A stretch of DNA of 64,000 bases from Serpens sp035497915 (GCF_035497915.1 NZ_DATJCS010000039.1:62001-126000), one strand, 5' to 3'. Counted from the stretch's first letter, positions 1-10,085 are shown. Numbers and translations are program-made. The notes: generated from the letters alone by a model not told the origin.

Positions 1-3000
1 CGCCCGCTGGAAAACGAAGTGGTGCTGGTGCACAGCAACGGCGTGGCGCAGTGGCTCAAGCAGGCGCTGGCCGAGGACCCGCGCGAGGACGGCGGCGGCT
101 GCGGCATCGCCGCGGCCATCGACGTGCAGTTGCCGGCCGCCTTTCTCTGGCAGGCCTACCGCACGGTGCTCGGCCGCGAGGCGATTCCCCGTGTGTCCGT
201 GCTCGACAAGGGCCCGCTGACCTGGCGGCTGATGCGCCTGCTGCCGGCGCTGCTGGAGCGCGACAGCTTCACCCCGCTGCGCCGCTTCCTCGCCGAGGAC
301 GACGACCTGCGCAAGCGCCACCAGCTGGCCGAGCGCCTGGCCGACCTGTTCGACCAGTATCAGGTATACCGCGCCGACTGGCTGGAGGACTGGGCCGCCG
401 GCCGCGACCAGTTGCGCAAGGCCAACGGCCAGCAGCAGGCGCTGGGCGAGGAACAGCGCTGGCAGGCCGAACTGTGGCGCGCGCTGCTCGCCGACGTGGG
501 CGCCGAGGGCCTGGCGCAGAGCCGCGCCGGCGTGCACCGGCGCTTCCTCGCCCGGCTGCGCGAGCTGAACGAAGCGCCGCGCGGCCTGCCGCGCCGGGTG
601 ATCGTGTTCGGCATTTCCTCGCTGCCGGCCCAGGCGCTGGAAGCCCTCGGCGCCCTGGCGCGCTTCAGCCAGGTGCTGCTCTGCGTGCACAACCCCAGCC
701 GTCATCACTGGGCGGACATCGTGGCCGACAAGGATTTGCTGCGCCATCAGTACCGCCGCCAGCAGCGGCGTCCCGACATGCCCGCCGACCTGCCGGCCGA
801 GCTGCTGCACCAGCACGCCCAGCCGCTGCTGGCCGCCTGGGGCAAGCAGGGCCGCGACTACATCAACCTGCTGGACAGCTACGACAGCCCCGACGATTAC
901 CGCGCGCTGTTTCCTGCCCAGCGCATCGACCTGTTCAGCGAGGACGCGCCGGCCACGCTGCTCGGCCAGCTGCAGGACGACATCCTCGAACTGCGCCCGC
1001 TGGCCGAGACCCGCGAACGCTGGCCCGCGCTGGAGCCGCAGCGGGACCGCTCGCTGCGCTTCCACATCGCCCACAGCCCGCAGCGCGAGGTGGAGATCCT
1101 CCACGACCAGCTGCTGGCACGCTTCAGCGCCGACCCCGGCCTGCATCCGCGCGACGTGATCGTCATGGTGCCGGACATCGACCGCTACACCCCGCACATC
1201 CAGGCGGTGTTCGGTCGGCTCGGTCGCGACGATGCGCGCTTCATCCCCTTCACCCTGGCCGACCAGGGTCGGCGCGGCCGCGAGCCGCTGCTGATCGCCG
1301 TCGAGCATTTGCTCAACCTGCCGGACAGCCGCTTCGCGGTCAGCGAGATCCTCGACCTGCTGGACGTGCCGGCGCTGCGCGCGCGCTTTGCCATCGCCGA
1401 GGGCGACCTGCCGCAGCTGCACCGCTGGATCGAGGGCGCCGGCGTGCGCTGGGGGCTGGACGCCGCGCAGCGCCAGCGCTTCGGCGTGCCGGCGAATCTG
1501 GAGCAGAACAGCTGGCTGTTTGGCCTGCGTCGCATGCTGCTCGGCTACGCGGTAGGCGAGGGCGCGCCGCTGGACGGCATCGAGCCCTACGCCGAGATCG
1601 GCGGTCTGGATGCGGCGCTGCTCGGCCCGCTGGTCACCCTGGTCGAGCGCCTGCAGCTGGCCTGGCGGGAACTCTCCCGGCCGGCCACCGCGCCGCAGTG
1701 GGGCGAACGCCTGCGTGCGCTGCTGGAGGTGTTCCTGCGCCCGAGCGACGAGCAGGACGAGCTGCTGCTCAGCCAGTTGCTCCAGGCCCTGGAGGGCTGG
1801 CTGGAGCAGTGCCGCGAGGCCGGGCTGCACGAGGAACTGCCGCTCACCGTGGTGCGCGAGGCCTGGCTCGGCGCGCTGGACCAGCCCAGCCTCGGCCAGC
1901 GCTTCCTCAGCGGCGCGGTGAACTTCTGCACCCTGATGCCGATGCGCGCCATTCCGTTCCGCGTGGTCTGCCTGCTGGGCATGAACGACGGCGACTACCC
2001 GCGCACCCAGGCGCCACTGGACTTCGACCTGATGGGCGGCGACTACCGCCCCGGCGACCGCTCGCGTCGCGAGGACGACCGCTACCTGCTGCTCGAAGCT
2101 CTGCTCTCGGCGCGCGAGCAGCTGTACGTCAGCTGGATCGGCCGCAGCGTGCGCGACAACAGCGCGAAGCCGCCGTCGGTGCTGATCGGTCAGCTGCGCG
2201 ACCACCTGGCCGCCGGCTGGCGGCTGGCCGGCCGGGAAGATGATGACGAAGCGCTGCTCGCGGCGCTGACCTGCGAACACCCGCTGCAGCCGTTCAACGC
2301 CGCGTATTTCGGCGCCGATGGCGAGCTGTTCAGCTACGCCGGCGAATGGCTGGCGCTGCACCAGGGTGAAGCGGGCAAGCAGCCGGAAGGCGACCTGCCG
2401 CCGTACCCGGTGGACGGCGCCCTCGAGCTGGAAACCCTGCAGGACTTCCTGCGCAACCCGCTGCGCCAGTTCCATCAGCTGCGCCTGAAGCTCCACCTGC
2501 GCGACGGCGACCCGCCGCCGCCGGATGCGGAATGCTTCGAGCTGGACGGCCTGCAGCGCCACACGCTGCGCGACGCGCTGCTGCGCGCGGCCCTCGACGA
2601 GGCAGACGCGGAGGCTGTCCGCCAGCGTCTGCACCAGCAGGCCGCGCTGCTGCAGCGCAGCGGCCTGCTGCCGCTGTCCGGGTTCGGCGAGCTGCATGGC
2701 GCGGCGCTGCTGGAACCGCTGCCGGACCTGCTGGAGGCCCGCCGGCATCTGCTGACGCTGTGGCCCGAGGCGGTGGCCTCGCCCCAGGCGGTGAGCTTCC
2801 AGCACGGCGAGCTGACGGTTGGCGGCTGGCTGCCCGGGCTGCGCCGCAATGCCCTGGGCGAACTGCTCAGCCTGCGGGTGCAGCCCGGCGCGCTGGGCCT
2901 GCAGCCGAAGAAGCGCAAATGGCACCACCTGATGCGCCCCTGGGTAGCGCACCTGCTGGCCAGCGCCGGTCGCGTGCCGCTGCACACCGTCCTGCTCGGC

Positions 3001-3339
3001 AGCGACGGCGGCCTGCTGCTGGCGCCGCTGCCCGTGGCAACGGCGGAAAGCGCGCTGCGCGCGCTGCTGGATGCCTGGCTGCGCAACCTGCAGCAACCGC
3101 TGCCACTGGCGCCGAAGACCGCCTGCGCCTACCTGCTGGAAGGCGCCGACGAGGCGGGCCGCAGCGCCTATGAAGGCGCCTTCCGGACGCCCGGCGAGCG
3201 CGACGAAAGCGCCGACCTGCGCCGCTACTTCGCCGACTACGACAGCCTGCTGGCGGTCGACGGCGCACGCGATCTGTGGAACGCCCTGTACGGCCCGCTG
3301 GTGGCGGCCGACTGGCAGGCACTGGAGGTGCCGGCATGA
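1..3339 (+). CDS. recC: RecC subunit of exodeoxyribonuclease V (5' end missing)
   Basis: RecC is the subunit of the RecBCD helicase-nuclease that recognises Chi and splits the DNA strands during repair of double-strand breaks. The reading frame is open from base 1, so the gene starts upstream of the window; judged by the family's usual length only a few dozen N-terminal residues are missing. The visible start, PLENEVVLVHSNGVAQWLK, matches the conserved RecC N-terminal helicase-like domain, and the region around bases 1920-2150 (FCTLMPMRAIPFRVVCLLGMNDGDYPR) is a typical RecC block. RecC carries an inactive helicase fold, so the lack of catalytic motifs is expected. The stop overlaps the recB start as ATGA (3336-3339), which implies translational coupling. 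Identification is firm from the protein and from recB and recD downstream. Confidence 0.96.
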   Translation, partial: RPLENEVVLVHSNGVAQWLKQALAEDPREDGGGCGIAAAIDVQLPAAFLWQAYRTVLGREAIPRVSVLDKGPLTWRLMRLLPALLERDSFTPLRRFLAEDDDLRKRHQLAERLADLFDQYQVYRADWLEDWAAGRDQLRKANGQQQALGEEQRWQAELWRALLADVGAEGLAQSRAGVHRRFLARLRELNEAPRGLPRRVIVFGISSLPAQALEALGALARFSQVLLCVHNPSRHHWADIVADKDLLRHQYRRQQRRPDMPADLPAELLHQHAQPLLAAWGKQGRDYINLLDSYDSPDDYRALFPAQRIDLFSEDAPATLLGQLQDDILELRPLAETRERWPALEPQRDRSLRFHIAHSPQREVEILHDQLLARFSADPGLHPRDVIVMVPDIDRYTPHIQAVFGRLGRDDARFIPFTLADQGRRGREPLLIAVEHLLNLPDSRFAVSEILDLLDVPALRARFAIAEGDLPQLHRWIEGAGVRWGLDAAQRQRFGVPANLEQNSWLFGLRRMLLGYAVGEGAPLDGIEPYAEIGGLDAALLGPLVTLVERLQLAWRELSRPATAPQWGERLRALLEVFLRPSDEQDELLLSQLLQALEGWLEQCREAGLHEELPLTVVREAWLGALDQPSLGQRFLSGAVNFCTLMPMRAIPFRVVCLLGMNDGDYPRTQAPLDFDLMGGDYRPGDRSRREDDRYLLLEALLSAREQLYVSWIGRSVRDNSAKPPSVLIGQLRDHLAAGWRLAGREDDDEALLAALTCEHPLQPFNAAYFGADGELFSYAGEWLALHQGEAGKQPEGDLPPYPVDGALELETLQDFLRNPLRQFHQLRLKLHLRDGDPPPPDAECFELDGLQRHTLRDALLRAALDEADAEAVRQRLHQQAALLQRSGLLPLSGFGELHGAALLEPLPDLLEARRHLLTLWPEAVASPQAVSFQHGELTVGGWLPGLRRNALGELLSLRVQPGALGLQPKKRKWHHLMRPWVAHLLASAGRVPLHTVLLGSDGGLLLAPLPVATAESALRALLDAWLRNLQQPLPLAPKTACAYLLEGADEAGRSAYEGAFRTPGERDESADLRRYFADYDSLLAVDGARDLWNALYGPLVAADWQALEVPA

Positions 3340-6300
3340 GTGACAAACCCAACCTGGCGCTGGACCTGCCGCTCAAGGGCAGCCGGCTGATCGAGGCCAG
3401 CGCCGGCACCGGCAAGACCTTCACCATCTCCGCACTGTACGTGCGCCTGGTGCTCGGCCACGGCGGCGAAGCACGCGGCTTCGGCCGTTCGCTGCTGCCG
3501 CCGGAGATCCTCGTGGTGACCTTCACCGAAGCGGCCACCCAGGAGCTGCGTGACCGCATCCGCACGCGCCTGGCGCAGAGCGCCCGGCATTTCCGAGGTG
3601 AACTGGCCGACCCGGACGAGCTGCTGGTCGCCCTGCGCAACGAATACCCGCCAACCGACTGGCCGCGCTGCGCCCTGCGCCTGGACACCGCCGCGCAGTG
3701 GATGGACGAGGCCGCCGTGTCCACCATCCACAGCTGGTGCCAGCGCATGCTGCGCGAGCATGCCTTCGACAGCGGCAGCCTGTTCACCCAGACCCTGGAA
3801 ACCGACCAGAGCGACCTGCTGGCCGAGGTGGTGAACGACTTCTGGCGCGCACACTTCTACCCGCTGCGCGGCGCCGCGCTGGCCTGGGTGCACCAGCACT
3901 GGGGCAGCCCCGCCGCGCTGCGCGAGCGGGTGCGGCCGCTGCTCGGGCTGAGCCTCGGCGTGGCGCATGCCGATATCCGCGCGCTGATCGAAACCGCGCT
4001 GGCCGAGCGTGGCCAGCGCCTGGCCGCGCTCAAGGAACCCTGGGCGCTGTGGGCCGAGGAGCTGCGCACGCTGCTGGATGACGCCTGCGCCCGCAAGGTC
4101 GTGGACGGCCGTCGCCTGCAGGCGCGCTGGTACAACGGCTGGTGCGACGCGCTCAAGGCCTGGGCCAGCGATCCCGAGGCGGTGAAGCTGGATCTCGGCA
4201 CCGGCTTTGCGCGGCTGACCGCGGACGGCCTGCTGGAGGTCTGGAAGCAGGGCACGCCTTTCGAACATCCCTGCCTGCAGGCCATCGCCGAGCTGCGCGA
4301 AGCCCTGGCCGAACTGGCCGATCCCGACGAGGCGCTGCTGCGTCATGCCGTGCAGTGGATCGAACAGCGCTTCGACCGGGAAAAGCGCCAGCGCGCGCAG
4401 ATCGGCTTCGACGACATGCTCACCCGCCTGGACGCCGCGCTGGCCGGCGACAGCGGCGCGCGGCTGGCCGAGGTGATCCGCCGGCAGTTCCCCATGGCGC
4501 TGATCGACGAATTCCAGGACACCGACCCGCTGCAGTACCGCATCTTCCAGCGCATCTACGGCATCGGCGAGGCGCGCGAGGACTGCGCCATCCTGCTGAT
4601 CGGCGACCCCAAGCAGGCGATCTACGCCTTCCGCGGCGCTGACATCTTCACCTACCTGAAGGCGCGCGCCGCCACCGAAGGCCGCCACCACAGCCTGGAC
4701 ACCAACTTCCGCTCCAGCACGGCGCTGGTCGAGGCGGTCAACGGCCTGTTCCAGTTCGCCGAGCGGCAGCCGCGGGGCGCCTTCCTGTTCAAGGGCGAGG
4801 CGGGCAACCCGCTGCCGTTCCACCGCGTGGCCGCGCGCGGCCGTGCGGAAACGCTGGAGATCGACGGGCAGGCCCAGCCGGCGATGACCCTCTGGCACCT
4901 GGCCGAATCGGCGCCGATCAGCGGCGAGCGCTACCGGCGCGAACTGGCCGCCGCCAGCGCCACGCAGATCACCCGGCTGCTCACCCTCGGCCTGGTCGGC
5001 CAGGCCGGTTTCCGGCGCGCCGACGGCACGTTGCAGCCGCTGTGTCCGGCGGACATCGCCGTGCTGGTGCGCGACGGCCGCGAAGCCCGGGCCATCCGCC
5101 AGCAGCTGGCGCGGCGCGGGGTGCGCAGCGTCTACCTGTCGGACAAGAGTTCGGTGTTCGACAGCCAGGAGGCCGCCGACGTGCTGGCCTGGCTGCGCGC
5201 CTGCGCCGAGCCGGACGACGAGCGCCTGCTGCGCGCCGCGCTGGCCACCGTCACCCTCGGCCGCGCGCTGGCCGAGCTGCACGCGCTCACCGAGGACGAA
5301 CTGGCCTGGGAAGCGCGGGTCATGCAGTTCCGCGGCTACCGCCAGCAATGGCGCCGGCAGGGCGTGCTGCCGATGCTGCGCCACCTGATGCAGGACTTCG
5401 CGCTGCCGCAGCGGCTGATGGCCGGCGACGACGGCGAACGCGCGCTGACCAACCTGCTGCACCTGGCCGAGCTGCTGCAGCAGGCCGCCGGCGAGCTGGA
5501 CGGCGAGCAGGCGCTGATCCGCCACCTGGCCGAACACCTGGACGGCCAGGGGCAGGGCGCCGAGGAGCAGATCCTGCGCCTGGAAAGCGATGACGCGCTG
5601 GTGCGCGTGGTGACCATCCACAAGTCCAAGGGCCTGGAATACCCGCTGGTGTTCCTGCCGTTCATCTGCTCGCACCGCCCGGTGGAGGGCGAGCCGCCGC
5701 TGCGCTACCACGACGGGCAGGGCGAGCTGCGGGTGGACCTGCGCCCGGACGCCGCCGCCGTGGACCGCGCCGACCGCGAGCGCCTGGGCGAGGACCTGCG
5801 TCTGCTGTACGTGGCGCTGACCCGCGCCCGGCACGCCTGCTGGCTGGGGCTGGCCGAGCTCAAGCGTCGCCAGGGCAAGGAGTCCTGCCTGCACCGTTCG
5901 GCCATCGGCTACGTGCTGGCCGGCGGCGAGCCCTTCGAGCTGGCGCCCAGGCTGGGCGCGCTGCGGGCCGCCGATTCCGGTATCCAGCTGGCCGCGCCGC
6001 CGTCGCCCGACGAGCAACGCTTCTCGCCGCCGGCCGCCGACAACGCCGCGCTGCAGGCGCGCCTGCCCAAACGGCGCGCCCTGGAACACTGGTGGATCGC
6101 CTCCTACAGCGCCCTGGCGCTGGCCGGCGACGACGTGCTCGAGCCGCTCGAGGCCCCGGACAGTCCGGCCGCCCAGAAGATCCACGACGACGATGCGGAA
6201 AGCCGCGAGTTCGCCGGCGCGGCCGAGGGCGCCGAGCTGCACCGTTTCCCGCGCGGCCCGCAGCCCGGCACCTTCCTGCACGGCCTGCTGGAATGGGCCG

Positions 6301-6959
6301 GTCGCGAGGGCTTCGCCGAGGCGCTGGACAACCCCGCCGCGCGGCGCGAAATGCTCGCCCGCCGCTGCCAGCTGCGCGGCTGGCAGCAATGGATCGAGCC
6401 GCTGGACGCCTGGCTCGGGGACTATCTGCAGGTGCCGCTGACCCCCGGCGATCAGCCGCTGCGTCTGGCCGATCTCGGCCACTACCAGGTGGAGATGGAG
6501 TTCTGGTTCTCCAGCCGCCAGGTGGACGTGCAGCGCCTCGATGCCCTGGTGCGCGCCCACACCCTCGACGGCGCGCCGCGCCCGGCGCTGGCGCCGAGCC
6601 GGCTGAACGGCCTGTTCAAGGGCTTCATCGACCTGGTGTTCGAGTTCGAGGGGCGCTACTACGTGGCCGACTACAAGTCCAACTGGCTGGGCGGCGACAC
6701 GCTCGCCTATGACGCCGAGGCCATGCGCCGGACCGTGCTGGAGAAGCGCTATGACCTGCAGTACGTGCTCTACCTGCTGGCCCTGCACCGCCAGCTCAAG
6801 GCGCGCCTGCCCGACTACGACTACGAGCGGCACATGGGCGGCGCGCTGTACCTGTTCCTGCGCGGTGGCGCCCACGGCGTGCATGCCGAACGGCCGCCAC
6901 GCGCGCTGATCGAGGCGCTGGATCGCCTGTTTGCCGGCCATGCGGAGGTCTGCCCATGA
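3336..6959 (+). CDS. recB: RecB helicase/nuclease subunit of exodeoxyribonuclease V
   Basis: This 1207-residue protein is the 3'-5' helicase and only nuclease subunit of RecBCD. Superfamily 1 helicase motifs are all visible: Walker A ASAGTGKT at residues 21-28, motif II DEFQDTD at about 391-397, motif III LLIGDPKQAIYAFRGAD just after it, and motif V VVTIHKSKGLEYP at about 760. The C-terminal nuclease domain has GFIDLVFE followed by DYKSN, with catalytic Asp and Lys at about 1112 and 1114, equivalent to D1080 and K1082 of the E. coli enzyme. The ATG at 3336 overlaps the recC stop; an in-frame start further upstream at 3276 would lie inside recC and was not chosen. The recB stop overlaps the recD start in the same way. 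Confidence 0.97.
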   Translation: MSDKPNLALDLPLKGSRLIEASAGTGKTFTISALYVRLVLGHGGEARGFGRSLLPPEILVVTFTEAATQELRDRIRTRLAQSARHFRGELADPDELLVALRNEYPPTDWPRCALRLDTAAQWMDEAAVSTIHSWCQRMLREHAFDSGSLFTQTLETDQSDLLAEVVNDFWRAHFYPLRGAALAWVHQHWGSPAALRERVRPLLGLSLGVAHADIRALIETALAERGQRLAALKEPWALWAEELRTLLDDACARKVVDGRRLQARWYNGWCDALKAWASDPEAVKLDLGTGFARLTADGLLEVWKQGTPFEHPCLQAIAELREALAELADPDEALLRHAVQWIEQRFDREKRQRAQIGFDDMLTRLDAALAGDSGARLAEVIRRQFPMALIDEFQDTDPLQYRIFQRIYGIGEAREDCAILLIGDPKQAIYAFRGADIFTYLKARAATEGRHHSLDTNFRSSTALVEAVNGLFQFAERQPRGAFLFKGEAGNPLPFHRVAARGRAETLEIDGQAQPAMTLWHLAESAPISGERYRRELAAASATQITRLLTLGLVGQAGFRRADGTLQPLCPADIAVLVRDGREARAIRQQLARRGVRSVYLSDKSSVFDSQEAADVLAWLRACAEPDDERLLRAALATVTLGRALAELHALTEDELAWEARVMQFRGYRQQWRRQGVLPMLRHLMQDFALPQRLMAGDDGERALTNLLHLAELLQQAAGELDGEQALIRHLAEHLDGQGQGAEEQILRLESDDALVRVVTIHKSKGLEYPLVFLPFICSHRPVEGEPPLRYHDGQGELRVDLRPDAAAVDRADRERLGEDLRLLYVALTRARHACWLGLAELKRRQGKESCLHRSAIGYVLAGGEPFELAPRLGALRAADSGIQLAAPPSPDEQRFSPPAADNAALQARLPKRRALEHWWIASYSALALAGDDVLEPLEAPDSPAAQKIHDDDAESREFAGAAEGAELHRFPRGPQPGTFLHGLLEWAGREGFAEALDNPAARREMLARRCQLRGWQQWIEPLDAWLGDYLQVPLTPGDQPLRLADLGHYQVEMEFWFSSRQVDVQRLDALVRAHTLDGAPRPALAPSRLNGLFKGFIDLVFEFEGRYYVADYKSNWLGGDTLAYDAEAMRRTVLEKRYDLQYVLYLLALHRQLKARLPDYDYERHMGGALYLFLRGGAHGVHAERPPRALIEALDRLFAGHAEVCP

Positions 6960-9001
6960 ATCTCGATCTGTTGGCCCGGCAACTGCGCGACGAGGCCTAT
7001 CCCCTGCTTTCCCAGGTGCTGAGCGAGCGCGATCAATTGATCGCCCAACTGGATCTGTGGGTGCGCCGTGGCTGGTTGCGGCCGCTGGACCGCGCCTTCG
7101 TCGGTTTCCTGCGCGAACGCGAGCCACAGGCCTCGCCGCTGCTGTTGCTGGCCGCCGCGCTGGCCAGTCACCAGTTGGGCCAGGGTCATGTGTGTCTGGA
7201 CCTGGCCGTCACCCTCGACGAACCGGATTTCGCACTGTCCCTTCCGCCCGAAGGGGAACAGGCCGGTGAAACGCGCCTGCCGTCGCAACTGCTCGCCGGC
7301 CTGGACCTGGCGCAGTGGCAGGCGGCGCTGGCCGCCAGCGCGCTGGTCGAGCAGTGGCAGGGTGGCGATCCGGCGCAGCAGGCCCGCCCGCTGCTGCTGT
7401 GCGACGGCCGCCTGTACCTGCGCCGCTACTGGAACTACGAACAGCGCGTGGCGCACAGCCTGCGCCAGCGATTGGCCGAGCCGCTGGCCGTGCCGGACGA
7501 CCTGCCCGCGCGGCTGGATGCGCTGTTCCCGGCCGCCGACGCGGCGCGGGTCGACTGGCAGAAGCTCGCCTGCGCGCTGGCCGTGCGCGGTCGCTTCACG
7601 CTGATCACCGGCGGCCCCGGCACCGGCAAGACCACCACCGTGGTGCGCCTGCTGGCGCTGCTGCAGGCCCCGGCGGTGGCGGCGGGGCAGGCGCTGCGCA
7701 TCCGCCTGGCGGCGCCGACCGGCAAGGCGGCGGCGCGGCTCACCGAATCCATCGGCCAGCAGGTGCGCACGCTGGCGGTGGACGCGGTGGTGCGCGCGGC
7801 CATTCCCCAGGAGGTGCTGACCCTGCACCGCCTGCTCGGCAGCCGCCCGGATACCCGCCAGTTCCGCCACCACGCCGGCAATCCGCTGGGGTTGGACGTG
7901 CTGGTGGTGGACGAGGCGTCGATGATCGACCTGGAAATGATGGCGCGCCTGCTCGACGCCCTGCCGGCCCATGCGCGGCTGATCCTGCTCGGCGACAAGG
8001 ACCAGCTGGCCTCGGTGGAAGCCGGCGCGGTGCTCGGCGACCTGTGCCGTGACGCGGAGGCCGGCCATTACGATCCGTCCACTGGCGCCTGGCTGGAGCA
8101 GTTGGCCGGCCGGCCGCTGGACGAACCGGGCCTACTGCCGGGCGAGGCCGGCCGACGCCCACTGGCCCAGCAGACGGTGATGCTGCGCCACTCGCGGCGC
8201 TTCGGCGCCGACAGCGGCATCGGCCAGCTGGCGCGCCTGGTCAATCGCCAGGAGGCCGCGGCCGCCCGCCGCCTGCTGGCACAGGGCGTGGCGGACGTGC
8301 ACGCCCTGCGCGGCGGGCCGGCCGCCCTGGCGCGGCTGATCAGCCAGGGCCATGAGGGTGCGCCGGGCTACGCGCATTACCTGCGCGAGCTGCAGGCCGG
8401 GCGCCCGCTGGACATGGAGCCGCTGAACGGCCCGGCCTGGCAGGATTGGGCGAATTCGGTGCTCGGCGCCTTCGACCGCTTCCGCCTGCTCTGCGCGCTG
8501 CGCAAGGGCGACTGGGGCGTGCAGGGGCTGAACCTGCGCGTGCAGGAGGAACTGCAGCGCCAGGGGCTGATCGATCCCGCCCACGAATGGTACGAGGGCC
8601 GGCCGGTGCTGGTGACCCGCAACGATTACGGGCTGGGCCTGATGAACGGCGACATCGGCATCGCCCTGCGCCTGCCCGGCCAGGACGGCGCGCCGCTGTT
8701 GCGGGTGGCCTTCCCGCGCAACGACGGCTCCGGCGGCGTGCGCTTCGTGCTGCCCAGCCGCCTCACCGCCGTGGAGACGGTGTTCGCCATGACCGTGCAC
8801 AAGTCCCAGGGCTCGGAGTTCGCCCACACCGCGCTGGTGCTGCCGGACGCCCTGAATCCGGTGCTGACCAAGGAACTGCTGTACACCGCCATCACCCGTG
8901 CCCGCGAACGGTTCACCCTGGTGGAACCGCGCGCCGGGGTGTTCGAGGCGGCGGTGCAGCGCCGGGTACGGCGGGTCAGCGGGCTGGGGGTGGAGCTATA
9001 G
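6956..9001 (+). CDS. recD: RecD 5'-3' helicase subunit of exodeoxyribonuclease V
   Basis: RecD is the fast 5'-3' helicase of RecBCD. The 681-residue protein has Walker A GGPGTGKT at residues 219-226, motif II LVVDEASMIDLEMM, motif III LILLGDKDQLASVEAGAVLGDL, and the C-terminal motifs FAMTVHKSQGSEF and LLYTAITRARERF. The length agrees with other Pseudomonas RecD proteins. The ATG overlaps the recB stop (ATGA, 6956-6959), so recC, recB and recD are translated as a coupled unit. No intrinsic terminator follows; instead a REP palindrome lies 13 bases after the stop and a convergent gene ends at 9082. Confidence 0.97.
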   Translation: MNLDLLARQLRDEAYPLLSQVLSERDQLIAQLDLWVRRGWLRPLDRAFVGFLREREPQASPLLLLAAALASHQLGQGHVCLDLAVTLDEPDFALSLPPEGEQAGETRLPSQLLAGLDLAQWQAALAASALVEQWQGGDPAQQARPLLLCDGRLYLRRYWNYEQRVAHSLRQRLAEPLAVPDDLPARLDALFPAADAARVDWQKLACALAVRGRFTLITGGPGTGKTTTVVRLLALLQAPAVAAGQALRIRLAAPTGKAAARLTESIGQQVRTLAVDAVVRAAIPQEVLTLHRLLGSRPDTRQFRHHAGNPLGLDVLVVDEASMIDLEMMARLLDALPAHARLILLGDKDQLASVEAGAVLGDLCRDAEAGHYDPSTGAWLEQLAGRPLDEPGLLPGEAGRRPLAQQTVMLRHSRRFGADSGIGQLARLVNRQEAAAARRLLAQGVADVHALRGGPAALARLISQGHEGAPGYAHYLRELQAGRPLDMEPLNGPAWQDWANSVLGAFDRFRLLCALRKGDWGVQGLNLRVQEELQRQGLIDPAHEWYEGRPVLVTRNDYGLGLMNGDIGIALRLPGQDGAPLLRVAFPRNDGSGGVRFVLPSRLTAVETVFAMTVHKSQGSEFAHTALVLPDALNPVLTKELLYTAITRARERFTLVEPRAGVFEAAVQRRVRRVSGLGVEL

Positions 9002-9014
9002 GGCGATGGAATTT

Positions 9015-9085
9015 GTAGGAGCGGCTTCAGCCGCGATGCTCTTGCGGGACCCACCCAGAAGCATCGCGGCTGAAGCCGCTCCTAC
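9015..9085. repeat. REP-type inverted repeat, 'TAGGAGCGGCTTCAGCCGCGA' family
   Basis: Two perfect 26-base inverted arms (9015-9040 and 9060-9085) flank a 19-base loop. Each arm contains GTAGGAGCGGCTTCAGCCGC, a well-known Pseudomonas REP core. The element lies between the convergent ends of recD and the DUF805-like gene and its right arm overlaps the latter's last bases, so it may act as a shared 3' end structure. Confidence 0.92.
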
Positions 9086-9960
9086 CACCCCGCCTCGGCC
9101 ATCTCGGCGGCCAGCGGACTGCGCGCGTCCCGACTCCAGGCCAGACGCACCTCGTTGTCGGGCAGGAAGTGCACATGCAGGAACGTCTCGTCGGGCTGGC
9201 GCGGCGGGTTGGCGACCTGCCGCTCATGATCATCCGTGTCGATGGTGCGCACCCACTGGTCTTGATAGACGAGAATGTGGTGCCCCGGCGTATAGACGAG
9301 CAGCTTCGGATTGAGGTGGGTCACCACCTCGGTGTGGTAATCGGGCGTGCGGCGAGTTCGCCAGCGCACCGTCAGCGGGTCGCCACTGACCCGCACGCAG
9401 CACTTGGGACGCTTGCTGTCGCCCCACGCCTCACCGACCCGGTAGAACATGTCGAAGTCGCGGCCGCTGTGGTTGTGCATGACCAGCGTCTTGTCGAGGG
9501 GGTTGATGACTTCGTACAGCAGCTGCGCCGCGAACAGCAGCGGCCAGAACAGAAAGCCCAGATACCAGGCCGCCGAGTCGTTCGGTGGCGGGCCGTACTC
9601 GTTTTCCTTGGGTTGTCCCGGCGCGGACACGAGTATCGCCCACAGCGGTTTGGCCAGCACGAACCAGCCGCCGCTGCGCCCCAGATCATGCCATCGTCGG
9701 GCCGCCGCCCCGGCAACGGCGAACAGCAGGTAGAGGAAGGCAATCAGCATCGCCGGGTATTCCACCCACGTCGGGGCGTTCAGCCAGTCCACCAGAAAGG
9801 CCACCAGCACCACGGGCCACCAGGCCAGGGAGGCGATCGCCAGGAGCTTCACCCGTCCGATGCGCCCGTGGGCGCTCAGCAGATCGGAGAACAGGAATAC
9901 CAGCACTGCGCCGCAACCGCGCGTGAGTGCCCGCCCCGTGTTGGCCAGCCACTGCTCCAT
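9082..9960 (-). CDS. Membrane protein with an N-terminal DUF805 domain and a C-terminal DUF3304-like domain
   Basis: The function is unknown. The N-terminal half has several hydrophobic helices and the DUF805 (YhaH family) signatures: a GRIGR motif, RRWHDLGRSGGW, and a GQPKENEYGPPP loop. After a last membrane segment (WYLGFLFWPLLFAAQLLYEV) the soluble C-terminal half resembles DUF3304, a domain I know mainly from separate lipoproteins: a KCCVRV pair of cysteines, LTVRWRTR, and LHVHFLPDNEVRL near the end. I start at the ATG at 9960 (292 residues). An in-frame ATG at 10002 would add 14 residues encoded by codons rare in this genome (AAT, GCA, CTT, CGA) and abuts a REP element. GGGGAC lies just before the chosen ATG. 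The gene is convergent with recD. Family assignment is by pattern memory and needs a profile search. Confidence 0.75.
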   Translation of the reverse strand: MEQWLANTGRALTRGCGAVLVFLFSDLLSAHGRIGRVKLLAIASLAWWPVVLVAFLVDWLNAPTWVEYPAMLIAFLYLLFAVAGAAARRWHDLGRSGGWFVLAKPLWAILVSAPGQPKENEYGPPPNDSAAWYLGFLFWPLLFAAQLLYEVINPLDKTLVMHNHSGRDFDMFYRVGEAWGDSKRPKCCVRVSGDPLTVRWRTRRTPDYHTEVVTHLNPKLLVYTPGHHILVYQDQWVRTIDTDDHERQVANPPRQPDETFLHVHFLPDNEVRLAWSRDARSPLAAEMAEAGW

Positions 9961-10010
9961 GTCGTCCCCGTATTCCTGTCGAAGTGCGGGATTATCCCGC
10001 ATCGAAACCT

Positions 10011-10073
10011 GTGGCAGCGGCTTCAGTCGCGAGGGTTCGCCCGAACAGCATCGGGGCTGAAGCCCCTCCTACA
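10011..10073. repeat. REP-type inverted repeat, degenerate pair
   Basis: The arm at 10011-10032 (GCGGCTTCAGTCGCGA) and an opposing arm at 10048-10073 (CGGGGCTGAAGCCCCTCCTA) belong to the same REP family as the element at 9015-9085, with compensating changes between the arms. It separates the GGDEF/EAL gene from the DUF805-like gene, both on the minus strand. Confidence 0.85.
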
Positions 10074-10085
10074 AACGATGTGGCC

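Noticed and set aside
3237..7127. Long open frame on the minus strand across recB
   Set aside because: Same reason: antisense to recB, biased composition, no domains, while recB has all helicase and nuclease motifs.
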